Shown here: piece by piece, positions 8,606 to 18,840 of the stretch
Position numbering within the stretch: position 1 is the stretch's first letter
Layout of the letters: the number at the start of each line of letters is the position of its first letter
Origin: Desulfovibrionales bacterium
GTDB lineage: Bacteria; Desulfobacterota; QYQD01
Reading direction: 5' to 3'
Length of the DNA: 64,000 nt
Assembly (NCBI GenBank): GCA_028715605.1
Contig: JAQURM010000002.1
Coordinates: 1 to 64,000, forward strand
Position numbers and translations under genes: made by a program
The notes under the pieces: generated by a model
The model's database searches: none
What the model was told of the DNA's origin: nothing
What the model saw: the letters and a program-made list of their open reading frames with translations, nothing else

Positions 8606-9913
8606 TCAGTTAAGCCGGCGTGACCAGCAAGGTTGTGTCTGCGCGCCGAGCGCAGATGCGCCCGGGCGCGCGCTGTTTATAATCCTGCGCTGGCCGCTGC
8701 CGTCGGAAAACATGACAAAAAGCTGCGGCTGCCCGGACCGGGTGGAGCTGAAGACTATCTGCCGGCTGTCCGGCGACCAGAAGGGACATTCGTTACTCCC
8801 GGCGTCATTGGTCAATTGTGTCACACTGCCGTTTTGGACATCAATGGTATAGATGTCAAAATCCCGGCCTTTCATGCCGTTGTAAACTATGCAATCACCG
8901 CGGGGTGACCAGTCCGGAGCCGTATTATAAGCCCCGGCAAAGGTCAAGCGGCGCGCATGCATGCTTTGCAGGTCAAGGATGTATATCTGTGGCGCGCCTG
9001 AGGAATCGGAGACATAGGCCAATTGTTTACCATCCGGTGACCAGGTGGGGGAGACGTTTATTCCCCAGTTATTGGTCAGACGCCGGATAATACTGCCTTG
9101 ACGATCGATAAGATAAAGTTGCGAATTGCTTCCGTCCTTTGTCAGCGCAACCGCCAGGAACTTGCCGTCCGGAGACCATGCCGGAGAGACATTGATCCCC
9201 TTGAAACTTGCCAGCCTCCGGCTTTTTCCGGTATAGATATTTTTGATGTAAAGGATCGGCCTTCCCTCCCGGTAAGAGGTGTAAACTATCTCCTCCCCAT
9301 CAGGAGAAAACTTCGGAGAAAGGACGATAGAATGTTCCGAGGTAATGCGGCGCGCGTTCTCTCCATCAAAGTCGGCCACATATATTTCTTTATGGCCGTC
9401 CCTGGCCCATACAAAGGCTATTTTAGACTGGCTTACGCCGGGTTCGCCGGTCAGTACCTGAATAACCAGATCACAGAAGCGATGGAGCATGGCCCGATAA
9501 TTTATCATTTCCCCTTCGTAGCGGCGACCAACGGCTATTTTGCCTTCCGCCACATCGATCAGCACCATTTCAAGCGCCAGGCGGTCGCCGGCGCTTTTGA
9601 AGTTGCCTTTAATAACAAACTCCGCTCCCAGGGCGCTCCAATCTGAGGTATCACTGCCGCCGTAAATGTCCGGATCAATGGCGGTAAAGATGCCGTGAAA
9701 GACAAGGGCATGAGTAAGGGTATCAGAGAATTTTTTACCTGCCTCCAGGCTGCCCGTCGCCCCGGCCGGCGGACGAAAATAAGGGACTGCGATAGAGATT
9801 TTCCGGGTTTGACCCGATGTGATGTCTATGTAAACCCTCGCGCAGGCATGGCCCGCGGCCAATAACCATCCGGCGAGCATAAGGGCTATAAGATATTTAA
9901 GTTTATGTGCCAT
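8606..9913 (-). CDS. tolB: TolB, periplasmic beta-propeller protein
   Basis: Tol-Pal system component (435 aa) that binds Pal and outer-membrane proteins and helps constrict the envelope during division. A Sec signal peptide ends near the AGHACA cleavage region. An N-terminal alpha/beta domain (about 25-165) is followed by a six-bladed propeller built of repeats with the signature WSPDG (for example SPAWSPDGKFLAV, SPTWSPDGKQLAY, CPFWSPDSRQIVF). Length and domain order match the family. The gene starts 5 nt after tolA and is co-transcribed. Confidence 0.95.
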   Translation of the reverse strand: MAHKLKYLIALMLAGWLLAAGHACARVYIDITSGQTRKISIAVPYFRPPAGATGSLEAGKKFSDTLTHALVFHGIFTAIDPDIYGGSDTSDWSALGAEFVIKGNFKSAGDRLALEMVLIDVAEGKIAVGRRYEGEMINYRAMLHRFCDLVIQVLTGEPGVSQSKIAFVWARDGHKEIYVADFDGENARRITSEHSIVLSPKFSPDGEEIVYTSYREGRPILYIKNIYTGKSRRLASFKGINVSPAWSPDGKFLAVALTKDGSNSQLYLIDRQGSIIRRLTNNWGINVSPTWSPDGKQLAYVSDSSGAPQIYILDLQSMHARRLTFAGAYNTAPDWSPRGDCIVYNGMKGRDFDIYTIDVQNGSVTQLTNDAGSNECPFWSPDSRQIVFSSTRSGQPQLFVMFSDGSGQRRIINSARPGASALGAQTQPCWSRRLN

Positions 9914-9918
9914 GCAGA

Positions 9919-10740
9919 TTATCCCCGATCACTTGGACGAAACCGGATGCCTATCTCCAGAACCGATTCTCCTATCTCCGGCGGTAAAGGTGAAAACGGG
10001 CCGGAGAGGTGCACCGCACGAATAGCAGAATTATCCAGGTAGGTATCCCCGGAACTCTTTTCCAGCCAGACGCTTCCGATGCCCCCGTTCTTATAAATAC
10101 GCACCACGACGATCGTCTCCAGATTTTTATATCTTAACAGATTTGGCGGAATCACCCAGTTGCTGCTTATTTTATCCCAAACCAGCCCCAGGTATATATT
10201 CAAAATGGATGCCCCGGCCTGTCCACTGCCACTGGCGACCGGCGTCCGCGCCTCAATTGCTCCGCCCTCCCGGCCGATCTTTTCCCGAATACCGGCCAGC
10301 GCTTTTTTTATGCCCGGAGAGCCCTGCTGTCCGGCCTGCTTTCTTAACCTGTCCAGGGCGGTTTTAAGATATTCTTCACGTTGTCTCTCTTTTCTCTGCC
10401 CGCTTTCGCGTTTTAAGGCCAGGGACTTTATCTTTTCTTCATATTGTCGCGATAACTTCTCGTTGGCCAATATCTTCTTATTGACAACCTTTTCCCCCGC
10501 AGCCTCAACGCCTGTATCCTTGGCGCTCACGGATTCAGACTGAACGGGGTACCTGGCCGACAAGGGAGCGCCAACCAGGCGTACGCTGTAAACAGGCGTC
10601 AGATGGTAACGTCGCGGGAAAAGAGTTAGAGGAAGCACGGCCAGCAGGAAAATAAGGAGATGCAAAACCAGAGAGAAGATCAGCGGGTAAGTCCATTCCC
10701 GCGGCGAGGTTCTATCGTCACATATTGACCAGGGATTCAT
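9919..10740 (-). CDS. tolA: TolA-like / TonB C-terminal energy transducer
   Basis: A 273-residue protein with one N-terminal membrane helix (about 22-42), a charged periplasmic helical region (about 70-150, rich in Lys, Glu and Arg) and a TonB/TolA C-terminal domain (about 185-270, including YKNGGIGSVWLEKSSG). Anchored in the inner membrane, it would pass proton-motive force from TolQR to TolB or Pal. The central helix is shorter than in E. coli TolA, as in many deltaproteobacteria. It overlaps tolR by 4 nt. Position between tolR and tolB decides the name. Confidence 0.88.
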   Translation of the reverse strand: MNPWSICDDRTSPREWTYPLIFSLVLHLLIFLLAVLPLTLFPRRYHLTPVYSVRLVGAPLSARYPVQSESVSAKDTGVEAAGEKVVNKKILANEKLSRQYEEKIKSLALKRESGQRKERQREEYLKTALDRLRKQAGQQGSPGIKKALAGIREKIGREGGAIEARTPVASGSGQAGASILNIYLGLVWDKISSNWVIPPNLLRYKNLETIVVVRIYKNGGIGSVWLEKSSGDTYLDNSAIRAVHLSGPFSPLPPEIGESVLEIGIRFRPSDRG

Positions 10741-11150
10741 TTTTTTTCTTCTAAAGGCTCTGTCACCATACCCAGTTTTTCAATGCCCGCCATCCTTATT
10801 TGGGCCATAATCTCCACCACGAGGCCATAGGGGACAGACCGGTCGGCCCTGAGCAGTACCTCGCGGCCTGTTGCCGTCTCCTTAAGATGCTGCATGTACT
10901 TCTTAATTTGAGGCTGTGGTATCCGGGCATTATTAACAAAGATAACTTTATGTCTATCGATGGTTATAACTATGTTTTCCTCTTTATTGTCTATAGCCCG
11001 CGCGGTGGTCTTTGGCAATTCCACGTCCATGCCCTGAATCATCATAGGCGCGGTCACCATAAAAATTATCAGGAGTACAAGCATTACATCTACAAAAGGG
11101 GTTACGTTAATTTCTGAAAGGAGTCTTTTGTCGTTACCGCCTAGCTCCAT
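10737..11150 (-). CDS. tolR: TolR/ExbD biopolymer transport protein
   Basis: A 137-residue inner-membrane protein with a single N-terminal transmembrane helix (FVDVMLVLLIIFMVTAPMM, about 18-36). That helix holds the conserved Asp of the proton pathway (NVTPFVDVMLVLLI), and a periplasmic domain follows. With TolQ it forms the proton-driven motor of the Tol-Pal system. ATG 11150; stop overlaps the tolA start by 4 nt. Confidence 0.94.
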   Translation of the reverse strand: MELGGNDKRLLSEINVTPFVDVMLVLLIIFMVTAPMMIQGMDVELPKTTARAIDNKEENIVITIDRHKVIFVNNARIPQPQIKKYMQHLKETATGREVLLRADRSVPYGLVVEIMAQIRMAGIEKLGMVTEPLEEKK

Positions 11151-11154
11151 ACCA

Positions 11155-11910
11155 TTAATCCTCCTTTTTAGAACCCTTGGCAGCTCCGCTCCTGCCCGCC
11201 GGGCGGTGTATGTATTCCCTTTCTACAAGATTTGAAAAGTCATTGGCAAAACTTTGCATATCCGATTCTATCTTACGGATGATATTAACGTAATAGTTAA
11301 AGGCTATAACAGCCGGTATGGCTGCGGCCAGGCCGGCGGCCGTGGCAATCAGGGCTTCCGAGATTCCAGGGGCAACGGTGGCCAGATTGGCAGAGCCGCG
11401 CAATCCTATGCTGCGGAAGGCAGACATAATCCCCCATACCGTGCCGAACAGACCGATAAAAGGGGCCGTGCTGCCGGTAGTCGCCAGAAAAGAAAGTACC
11501 TTGCTGAGTCTGCTTATTTCATTACTAATAGCCTTATGAAGGGCGCGCTCTATGTTTTCCATGCAGGCTATGTTTCCCCCGGCGCTGATTTTTTTTATTT
11601 CCAGGTTCTTTACCTCGAGATCACTGCCCGGCTTTCCAAACTTCAGTAACTCCCCATATCCGACACGAAAGACCTCGGCGATGGACGAATTTTTAAGATT
11701 TTTGGTATTAATATAGGCATCTGCCAGCGTGCGGCTTTTCCAGAACGTTTCCAGAAAAATATTTGATTCCTGCCTGGTGTGGCGCAGGAGGAGAAATTTT
11801 TTATAGACAATTGCCCAGGTAACAACGGACATGGCGCACAGCAGCAACAAAATAAACTTTACCATCAGGCCGGCATCGCGGATTATCTGGATGATACTCC
11901 CATCAGGCAT
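11155..11910 (-). CDS. tolQ: TolQ/ExbB motor protein
   Basis: A 251-residue inner-membrane protein, first gene of the tol operon. Three membrane segments are visible (about 15-37, 143-165 and 183-205); the GLFGTVWGIMSAF and ATAAGLAAAIPAVIAFN motifs are hallmarks of the MotA/TolQ/ExbB proton-channel domain. A pentamer of TolQ around TolR converts proton flow into movement of TolA. The ATG at 11910 is preceded by the promoter at 11950-11978. The ExbB alternative is unlikely given tolB in the operon. Confidence 0.94.
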   Translation of the reverse strand: MPDGSIIQIIRDAGLMVKFILLLLCAMSVVTWAIVYKKFLLLRHTRQESNIFLETFWKSRTLADAYINTKNLKNSSIAEVFRVGYGELLKFGKPGSDLEVKNLEIKKISAGGNIACMENIERALHKAISNEISRLSKVLSFLATTGSTAPFIGLFGTVWGIMSAFRSIGLRGSANLATVAPGISEALIATAAGLAAAIPAVIAFNYYVNIIRKIESDMQSFANDFSNLVEREYIHRPAGRSGAAKGSKKED

Positions 11911-11949
11911 GGAGAAACCCCTTTAAAAAGCATTATTAAGTATTAACGG

Positions 11950-11978
11950 ATATTAAACGTCTGTCATGAAAAAGTCAA
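11950..11978 (-). promoter_or_regulatory. Putative promoter of the tolQ-comEC operon
   Basis: On the minus strand TTGACT (11978-11973) and TAATAT (11955-11950) are 17 bp apart, close to the sigma-70 consensus, and start transcription roughly 30 nt before the tolQ ATG. The next seven genes follow with gaps of at most 38 nt, so this could drive all eight. Confidence 0.55.
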
Positions 11979-12031
11979 CCGCCTCCGGCTCACCAAGCCA
12001 CAATTACAAATTGACATTTTCCCTTCTGTAA

Positions 12032-14004
<1,973 letters not shown>

Positions 14005-14343
14005 TTATTCGGGGCGGATAAAGAAAAAATAGACGGCGACGGCTATTATAACAATAGACAGGCCGATAAAGGAAATAATATTTTTTAGAGGAACAACATC
14101 TTCGCCGCCGGTTGCGACATAACGTGAGGCATAGTAGAAAGCGCCGCTGCAAAAGACCAAGGCCAGAAATTTATACATTCGTTTGTACACTGCATATGCC
14201 AGGACAATGACCGCCAGGCCGATAAAATAAGGATTATGGAATAGCGCCTGCCAGTCAATTTTGTCCAGAAATTCGGGCAACTGCTGAGGCCAGAGTTCTT
14301 TTAATGGTTGTAAAAATCCCCAGTCCATTTTGTTTATCTCCAT
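14005..14343 (-). CDS. Small membrane protein of unknown function
   Basis: A 112-residue protein with three likely membrane segments (about 37-52, 58-75 and 88-109) and a short soluble N-terminus starting MEINKMDW. No recognised domain. Its stop is directly adjacent to the start of the endonuclease III-like gene, so the two are probably co-transcribed from the region upstream of 14343. Function unknown. Confidence 0.65.
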   Translation of the reverse strand: MEINKMDWGFLQPLKELWPQQLPEFLDKIDWQALFHNPYFIGLAVIVLAYAVYKRMYKFLALVFCSGAFYYASRYVATGGEDVVPLKNIISFIGLSIVIIAVAVYFFFIRPE

Positions 14344-14468
14344 TTGGCCGATCGCTTTTATACTTATCGACAGAGAGGAAGATTTTCATGACATGCCATA
14401 AAATGGGTTATGATTTTGTCCATCAGTGTAGCTTTATAATAAAATAGATGCTAAATTATGTTCATCTG

Positions 14469-14690
14469 GAAACCACCGTTTCCGAATGAAAGCTCTCAGC
14501 GATCAGCTTTCAGCCGTCAGCAAAAAAATAAGACAAATAACATCTTAAGCTGATAGCTGACTGCTGACCGCTTCATCCAGAAAACCGGAGTTTTCGGATG
14601 GAAACTAAATACCCCCAGCCTCTTTTGTGAGAAGGAGGGAACATTGTTTCCCCTCTTTGGCAAAGAGGGGGCAGGGGAGATTTTATTAAA
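14469..14690. repeat. Cluster of dispersed repeat sequences
   Basis: Three repeat types sit between the membrane-protein gene and the small ORF. Degenerate direct copies of TTCATC..AAA..CCG..TTTCCG/CGG occur at about 14462-14490 and 14572-14606. AGCTTTCAGCCGTCAGC / AGCTGATAGCTGACTGC runs lie at about 14494-14578 and recur near 33085-33165 and 45905-45945. A perfect hairpin CCCCTCTTTG-g-CAAAGAGGGG occupies 14650-14670. No gene is visible in them. Confidence 0.7.
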
Positions 14691-14706
14691 GTTGCGGGGG
14701 TACATT

Positions 14707-14796
14707 ATGAGATTCTTTTTGACGGTTCTGTTGATAATCTTTGTCTGGTTTGCCTTGAATAAGTGGATTCTACCCAGGTTCGGCATCAAGACCTGA
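14707..14796 (+). CDS. Possible 29-residue single-span membrane peptide
   Basis: ATG AGA TTC begins a 29-residue frame with a hydrophobic stretch (FFLTVLLIIFVWFAL) and a basic end. A purine stretch GCGGGGG lies 8-14 nt upstream. Small one-helix proteins of this kind are common and often missed; with only 90 bp the coding case is modest. Confidence 0.35.
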   Translation: MRFFLTVLLIIFVWFALNKWILPRFGIKT

Positions 14797-14949
14797 GTGA
14801 GCCGGTCATGCCGTATTGAGGATCAATACGATAAGAAAAAAACAGGCGGCCCTAACTGAAACCATATCTACCTGTTTGCCGGAACGGGGGTAATTTGTCT
14901 TTGACAAAAAAGGGCAAAGAGGTTAAGAATACATCCCACCCGATAACTT

Positions 14950-15025
14950 GCGCCCATGGCTCAGCGGATAGAGCGACGGACTACGAATCCGTAGGTCGCA
15001 GGTTCGATTCCTGCTGGGCGCGCCA
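14950..15025 (+). tRNA. tRNA-Arg (anticodon ACG)
   Basis: Full cloverleaf with acceptor GCGCCCA/TGGGCGC, anticodon loop CTACGAA (ACG at 14983-14985), T-loop TTCGATT and an encoded CCA. ACG would be edited to ICG to read CGN codons. A terminator hairpin follows at once. Confidence 0.97.
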
Positions 15026-15032
15026 ATGAGAG

Positions 15033-15068
15033 AAAAGGGGCTTGCATAATTTTGCAAGCCCCTTTTTA
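15033..15068 (+). terminator. Terminator after tRNA-Arg
   Basis: Stem AAAGGGGCTTGCA (15034-15046) pairs with TGCAAGCCCCTTT, followed by T-rich sequence. It closes the tRNA-Arg transcript; the A-run on the 5' side would allow use in both directions. Confidence 0.85.
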
Positions 15069-15112
15069 ATTGGCTGGTTGATAGAGACCAAAAGACAGGA
15101 GGGGGTCCTGAT

Positions 15113-16108
15113 ATGGACAGGCCGGAATGGAATCCGGGCAAGCTGCTGGAAGTATCCGGAAGTTACTGGAAGACCTGTACCCTTCATGCCGCGGTCAAGC
15201 TCGGCGTGTTTACCGTGATAGGCGCTGAACGGCTTAGCGGCGGGGAGGTCGCCCGGAAGCTGAACGGGGATGAAAGAGGGGTAACCATGCTCCTCAATGC
15301 CCTTGTTGCCATGAATCTGCTGATAAGAGCAGATGATAAGTATTCTAACACGTCCGCCGGCCTGTCTTTCCTCTCCAAGGCCTCTCCTGAGTATATCGGT
15401 CACATGATTATGCACCATCATCATCTGGTGGATTCATGGTCTCAGTTGGACCAGGCCGTTAAGACCGGTAAGCCGGTGCGAAAAAGGGCGTCCTACAGTA
15501 ATGAGGAATGGCGGGAGAGCTTCCTTATGGGCATGTTCAACTTGGCCATGCATCTGGCCCCCAGGCTGGTCACTGAGATAGATCTCTCCGGCCGCAGACA
15601 CCTCCTCGATCTGGGCGGCGGGCCAGGGACCTATGCCATCCATTTTTGCCTTAACAATCCCCGGCTCAAGGCCACGGTTTATGACCTCCCTACTACCAGA
15701 CCGTTTGCAGAAAAGACTATTGAAAGATTCGGCCTGAGCGACCGTATAGACTTCATGAATGGCGACTACCTGGAAGAAGGTGTCGAAGGGGTCTATGATG
15801 TGGCCTGGCTTTCTCATATTCTCCACGGGGAAGGGCCGGAAGACGCGGGGCGGACTATCCGGAAGGCTGTTTCCGCCCTGGAGCCGGGCGGCATGATTAT
15901 CATTCACGATTTCATTTTAAACAATACTATGGACGGGCCGCTTTTCCCGGCGCTTTTTTCTCTAAACATGCTTCTGGGCACGGCCCGGGGGCAGTCTTAT
16001 TCGGAAAAACAGATCATGGATATGTTGGCCGGGGCCGGTGTGAGGGAAATCCGGCGCACTGCTTTCCAGGGCCCGAACGATTCCGGGGTTATTACCGGGA
16101 TAGTTTGA
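15113..16108 (+). CDS. SAM-dependent O-methyltransferase-like protein
   Basis: A 331-residue protein with the plan of pfam Methyltransf_2. An N-terminal winged-helix dimerisation domain (about 10-100; LHAAVKLGVF, GGEVARKL) precedes a class I methyltransferase domain with the SAM loop LLDLGGGPG (about 162-170). The post-loop acidic residues (VYDLP), GDYLEEGV, and HGEGPEDAGRTIRKA near the catalytic region are typical of acetylserotonin/hydroxyneurosporene O-methyltransferase relatives such as CrtF and BchU. Substrate is unknown. A clear Shine-Dalgarno (GGAGGGGG) precedes ATG 15113. The gene stands alone after tRNA-Arg, so context does not help. Confidence 0.82.
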   Translation: MDRPEWNPGKLLEVSGSYWKTCTLHAAVKLGVFTVIGAERLSGGEVARKLNGDERGVTMLLNALVAMNLLIRADDKYSNTSAGLSFLSKASPEYIGHMIMHHHHLVDSWSQLDQAVKTGKPVRKRASYSNEEWRESFLMGMFNLAMHLAPRLVTEIDLSGRRHLLDLGGGPGTYAIHFCLNNPRLKATVYDLPTTRPFAEKTIERFGLSDRIDFMNGDYLEEGVEGVYDVAWLSHILHGEGPEDAGRTIRKAVSALEPGGMIIIHDFILNNTMDGPLFPALFSLNMLLGTARGQSYSEKQIMDMLAGAGVREIRRTAFQGPNDSGVITGIV

Positions 16109-16332
16109 ACAAGTATAGCCAGGTAGGGTGGGCTGTGCCCGCCAAAACCGCTGTGCGCAAGAAAACGCCTCCAACGATATTTACTCCTTTCTTTTCTGTT
16201 TCACGATGACAAACATGGCTCCAAAGAGAGTCAGCCTTAATCGCTTGAGAGATCGCCGCATTTTTTGCTTTAAAAACGCGTTTAATCAGTGTAGTATAAG
16301 TGGCACACCATTATTTACCGGAGGCGAAAATT

Positions 16333-16557
16333 ATGCCCACAAAAAATCCAAGGATCAACGTCGCTCTCGAAAAGCCCCTTTATCATAACATTGAACGCCT
16401 GGCGAAGAGAGACGGCGTTTCGCTATCCATGAAGGTGCGTGATTTGATAAAGGAGGCCCTGGAAATCGAGGAAGACATTGCTTTATCGCGTTTTGCGCAA
16501 GCCAGGGAAGAGACCTTTGTAAAAGAGAAATCTCTGAAGCACGAGGAGGTCTGGTAG
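16333..16557 (+). CDS. RHH-type antitoxin of a RelBE-like pair
   Basis: A 74-residue protein starting MPTKNPRINVALEKPLY, the beta strand of a ribbon-helix-helix domain, followed by two helices (ERLAKRDGVSLSMKVRDLIKEAL) and an acidic C-terminal tail that would bind the toxin. The ATG at 16333 has GGAGG at 16319-16323. It ends 1 nt before the toxin gene. Members of this group act as antitoxin and autorepressor; that role is inferred from fold and pairing. Confidence 0.82.
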   Translation: MPTKNPRINVALEKPLYHNIERLAKRDGVSLSMKVRDLIKEALEIEEDIALSRFAQAREETFVKEKSLKHEEVW

Positions 16558-16558
16558 G

Positions 16559-16837
16559 TTGCTCTTTGAACTCCGATACCATCCTGACGTCAAAGAGATC
16601 TATATCCCCGCTCTGAAGGAAAGGTTAAGAAAACGCATTAAAAACGCCATAGAAACCCGCCTTATGACTGCTCCCCATGAATACGGGGAGCCTTTAAGAA
16701 AAACTCTTAAAGGCTACTGGAAACTCAGGGTAGGAGATTACAGGGTAGTCTTTAAAGTAGTGAATAGCGAAATCCGGATATTCGGGATCATCCACCGGAA
16801 AGAAGTTTATAAAAAGATAGAAAAAAGGACGCCCTGA
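16559..16837 (+). CDS. RelE/ParE-family toxin
   Basis: A 92-residue toxin of the RelE superfamily: LRYHPDVKEIYIPALKERLRKRI (two N-terminal helices), then the core GYWKLRVGDYRVVFKV and IRIFGIIHRKEVYKKI. These follow the family pattern of WxxRxGxYRvvY then HR..vY. TTG at 16559 is the start, with GAGGAGG at about 16542-16548 and 1 nt from the antitoxin stop. An mRNA-cleaving activity is expected for the family; ParE-like gyrase poisoning is less likely with this core. Confidence 0.85.
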   Translation: MLFELRYHPDVKEIYIPALKERLRKRIKNAIETRLMTAPHEYGEPLRKTLKGYWKLRVGDYRVVFKVVNSEIRIFGIIHRKEVYKKIEKRTP

Positions 16838-16949
16838 TGCCGTTCAGGGGGGAGAGAGAAATCTGTTTTCCGTGGATTTTTAGGGGAAGGGCATGGATAA
16901 TTGTAGCGGTAAGCCTTGTCAGGTCTCAAGTCTTGCGGGATAACAATGT

Positions 16950-17435
16950 ATGATTCCTGAAGAAACCAGACATAACATCCGCGAGAAGGTAGAGAGGTTC
17001 CTGCGCGAGGATAAAGGTTACGCCCCGGAAGACCTGGAATTGGGGCAGATCGTGGAGGTGGTTATCGGAGAGAAAAGGGTGGCGTCGGTCCTGGACATTG
17101 TGATTCGTCTCCGGGATAAGAGGCTTATAGCCATCAAATGTTCCCCCGGCTCTGTAGTCTCACGGGAGATGGAGGTATTATCTATGGCCCGGCTCCTGGA
17201 CAGCTATCAGATACCGTTTTCTGTGGCGACCAATGGAGAGGAAGGTGAACTGCTGGATACGGTTACGGGAAAGGTGATCGGCAAGGGGCTGGAGGCCATT
17301 CCTTCCAAGGCTCAGGCCCTGGAATGGCTGGAAAGGGTAGATTTTAAGCCGCTCCCGGAAAAGAAAGTGGAGCAGGCCAGACGGGTGCTCCTGGCCTCTG
17401 ATCTCATCAAGTGCCCGGTAGTTTGTGAGTATTAA
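16950..17435 (+). CDS. HSDR_N-like (type I R protein N-terminal) stand-alone domain
   Basis: A 161-residue protein that resembles the short stand-alone form of the type I restriction enzyme R protein N-terminal domain (HSDR_N_2). An N-terminal helix is followed by GYAPEDLELGQIVEVVIGEKR, then VLDIVIRLRDKRLIAIKCSPGS, a strand pair like the D-(D/E)-x-K core of PD-(D/E)XK nucleases, and IPFSVATNGEEGELLD. These stand-alone proteins are frequent in deltaproteobacteria and have no proven role. The IS66-like miniature element at 17445 begins 10 nt after its stop. Confidence 0.65.
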   Translation: MIPEETRHNIREKVERFLREDKGYAPEDLELGQIVEVVIGEKRVASVLDIVIRLRDKRLIAIKCSPGSVVSREMEVLSMARLLDSYQIPFSVATNGEEGELLDTVTGKVIGKGLEAIPSKAQALEWLERVDFKPLPEKKVEQARRVLLASDLIKCPVVCEY

Positions 17436-17444
17436 TAGATTGTT

Positions 17445-17700
17445 GTAACAATTTAGCGTTTTGAAAATGCATGATAAAAAGTGCAAAGAAACATATCAAA
17501 TCAGGAAATCAGGAAGGAGAGGGCTTGAAAGAATTCAGGAAGACGTTTGAATCAGGAACTCAGGAAATCAGGAAAGTATTTTTGAGAAATTGATTTTCAA
17601 CAGTTCGGCCTCTGGTTGCTCTGTTCTTTCATGAGTTCGTGAGTTCCAGATTAATAGCCTTTTCTGAATGTAGGACGGTTTTAACCACCTAATGTGTTAC
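17445..17700. mobile_element. IS66-like miniature element, copy 1
   Basis: 256 bp with terminal inverted repeats: left GTAACAATTTAGCGTTTTG, right end reading inward GTAACACATTAGGTGGTT. The first about 60 bp and last about 50 bp match copy 2 (47896-48108, opposite orientation); the centre differs and holds runs of ATCAGGAAATCAGGAA-type words. Flanks GATTGTT and GATTTTT suggest a decayed target duplication. No coding capacity. The right terminus supplies the stop codon of ribF. Confidence 0.7.
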
Positions 17701-18635
17701 GATTTTTCTTGTTTTAAGATTTCGTTGGCTTTTTGTATGTCTTTTTTGATCTGAGCGATAAGCTCCTCAGGGTTGGCGAATTTTTTCTCATCCCGCAGGC
17801 GTTCGATCAGGTTTACCTCTATTTCCTGTCCGTAGATGTCTTCCGAAAAGTCAAAGACGTGCACCTCCGCCGAGATATGCTCATCGCCGAAGGTAGGGTT
17901 ATAACCGATGTTCATCACGCCGTCATGGGCCTTGCCCTTATAGATGACCTGGGTGGCATAGACACCCAGCCTGGGGCATAGTTCGTCTTCAGCCAGTTCG
18001 ATATTGGCAGTGGGAAAACCAAGTACCGGCCCGCCCCTGCGTTTGCCCACCAGGACCTTGCCGGTCATCTGATACGGCCGGCCGAGAAGTCTCCGTACCT
18101 GCACCATATCACCGGCCACAATTAACTCACGTACCTTGGTGCTGCTTACGATGACATCATCGACGTAGAGGGGTTCGACCACGGTTACCGAGAAACCCAG
18201 TTTCCTGCCTTTTTCCCTGAGGAACTCGATATTACCCTGGCGATTCCGGCCAAAGGAGTAGTCATATCCCACCATGAGATTCTTTACGCCTATCTTTTTC
18301 CACAGAATATCATCTACAAACTCCTCGGCCGTGGTGTCGGCAAAGTCGCGTGTAAATTTGATGCATATAAGCACGTCCACCCCGGCCTTTTCTATCAGTT
18401 CCAGCTTCTTGCTGCACTTGGAGATCAATTTTAAACCGATCTGTGGCCGGAGTACGGCAACCGGATGCGGGTCAAAGGTGATTACCACGCTTTCCCCGCC
18501 CGTGGCTTCGGCCTGCTCTTTTACCTTCTTAAAGAGGAGTTGATGCCCCAGATGAACCCCGTCGAAATTGCCGATGGTGACCGCCGGATGGACAAAGCGG
18601 CGGTTTATGTTATCTATGCCCCTGATTGCTTCCAT
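17697..18635 (-). CDS. ribF: Bifunctional riboflavin kinase/FAD synthetase
   Basis: Makes FMN from riboflavin and then FAD (312 aa from ATG 18635). The N-terminal FAD-synthetase domain has VTIGNFDGVHLGHQ (HxGH nucleotidyl-transfer motif) and later SSTKVRELI; the C-terminal kinase domain has VVHGKRRGG-type VLVGKRRGGPVLGFPTANIE. A TTG at 18671 would add 12 residues but lacks a ribosome site. The last Ser codon and the TAA stop lie in the terminal repeat of a miniature element, so the original C-terminus may have been altered by the insertion. Confidence 0.94.
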   Translation of the reverse strand: MEAIRGIDNINRRFVHPAVTIGNFDGVHLGHQLLFKKVKEQAEATGGESVVITFDPHPVAVLRPQIGLKLISKCSKKLELIEKAGVDVLICIKFTRDFADTTAEEFVDDILWKKIGVKNLMVGYDYSFGRNRQGNIEFLREKGRKLGFSVTVVEPLYVDDVIVSSTKVRELIVAGDMVQVRRLLGRPYQMTGKVLVGKRRGGPVLGFPTANIELAEDELCPRLGVYATQVIYKGKAHDGVMNIGYNPTFGDEHISAEVHVFDFSEDIYGQEIEVNLIERLRDEKKFANPEELIAQIKKDIQKANEILKQEKS

Positions 18636-18725
18636 ATTTGCTTTCGCCTTCGCCTCGATAAGACTTGACAACAGGAGCTTTTAAATATAAATAAAGCACG
18701 TGTAAAAGGCAATCATTAATCCGGT

Positions 18726-18812
18726 GCCGAAGTGGCGGAACTGGTAGACGCGCTAGGTTCAGGGTCTAGTGGGTGTACGCCCGTCGGGGTTCGAGTCCCC
18801 GCTTCGGCACCA
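18726..18812 (+). tRNA. tRNA-Leu (anticodon CAG)
   Basis: An 87-nt class II tRNA: acceptor GCCGAAG/CTTCGGC, anticodon stem-loop CTAGG-TTCAGGG-TCTAG (CAG at 18760-18762), long variable arm GTGGGTGTACGCCCGT, T-loop TTCGAGT and encoded CCA. The pheA reading frame starts about 30 nt downstream. Confidence 0.97.
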
Positions 18813-18840
18813 TTTTTCATTCTCCGCCAGGGAAAGACCT

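Noticed and set aside
14517-14789. Minus-strand frame of 90 codons
   Set aside because: Made of dispersed repeat sequence; no protein-like features.
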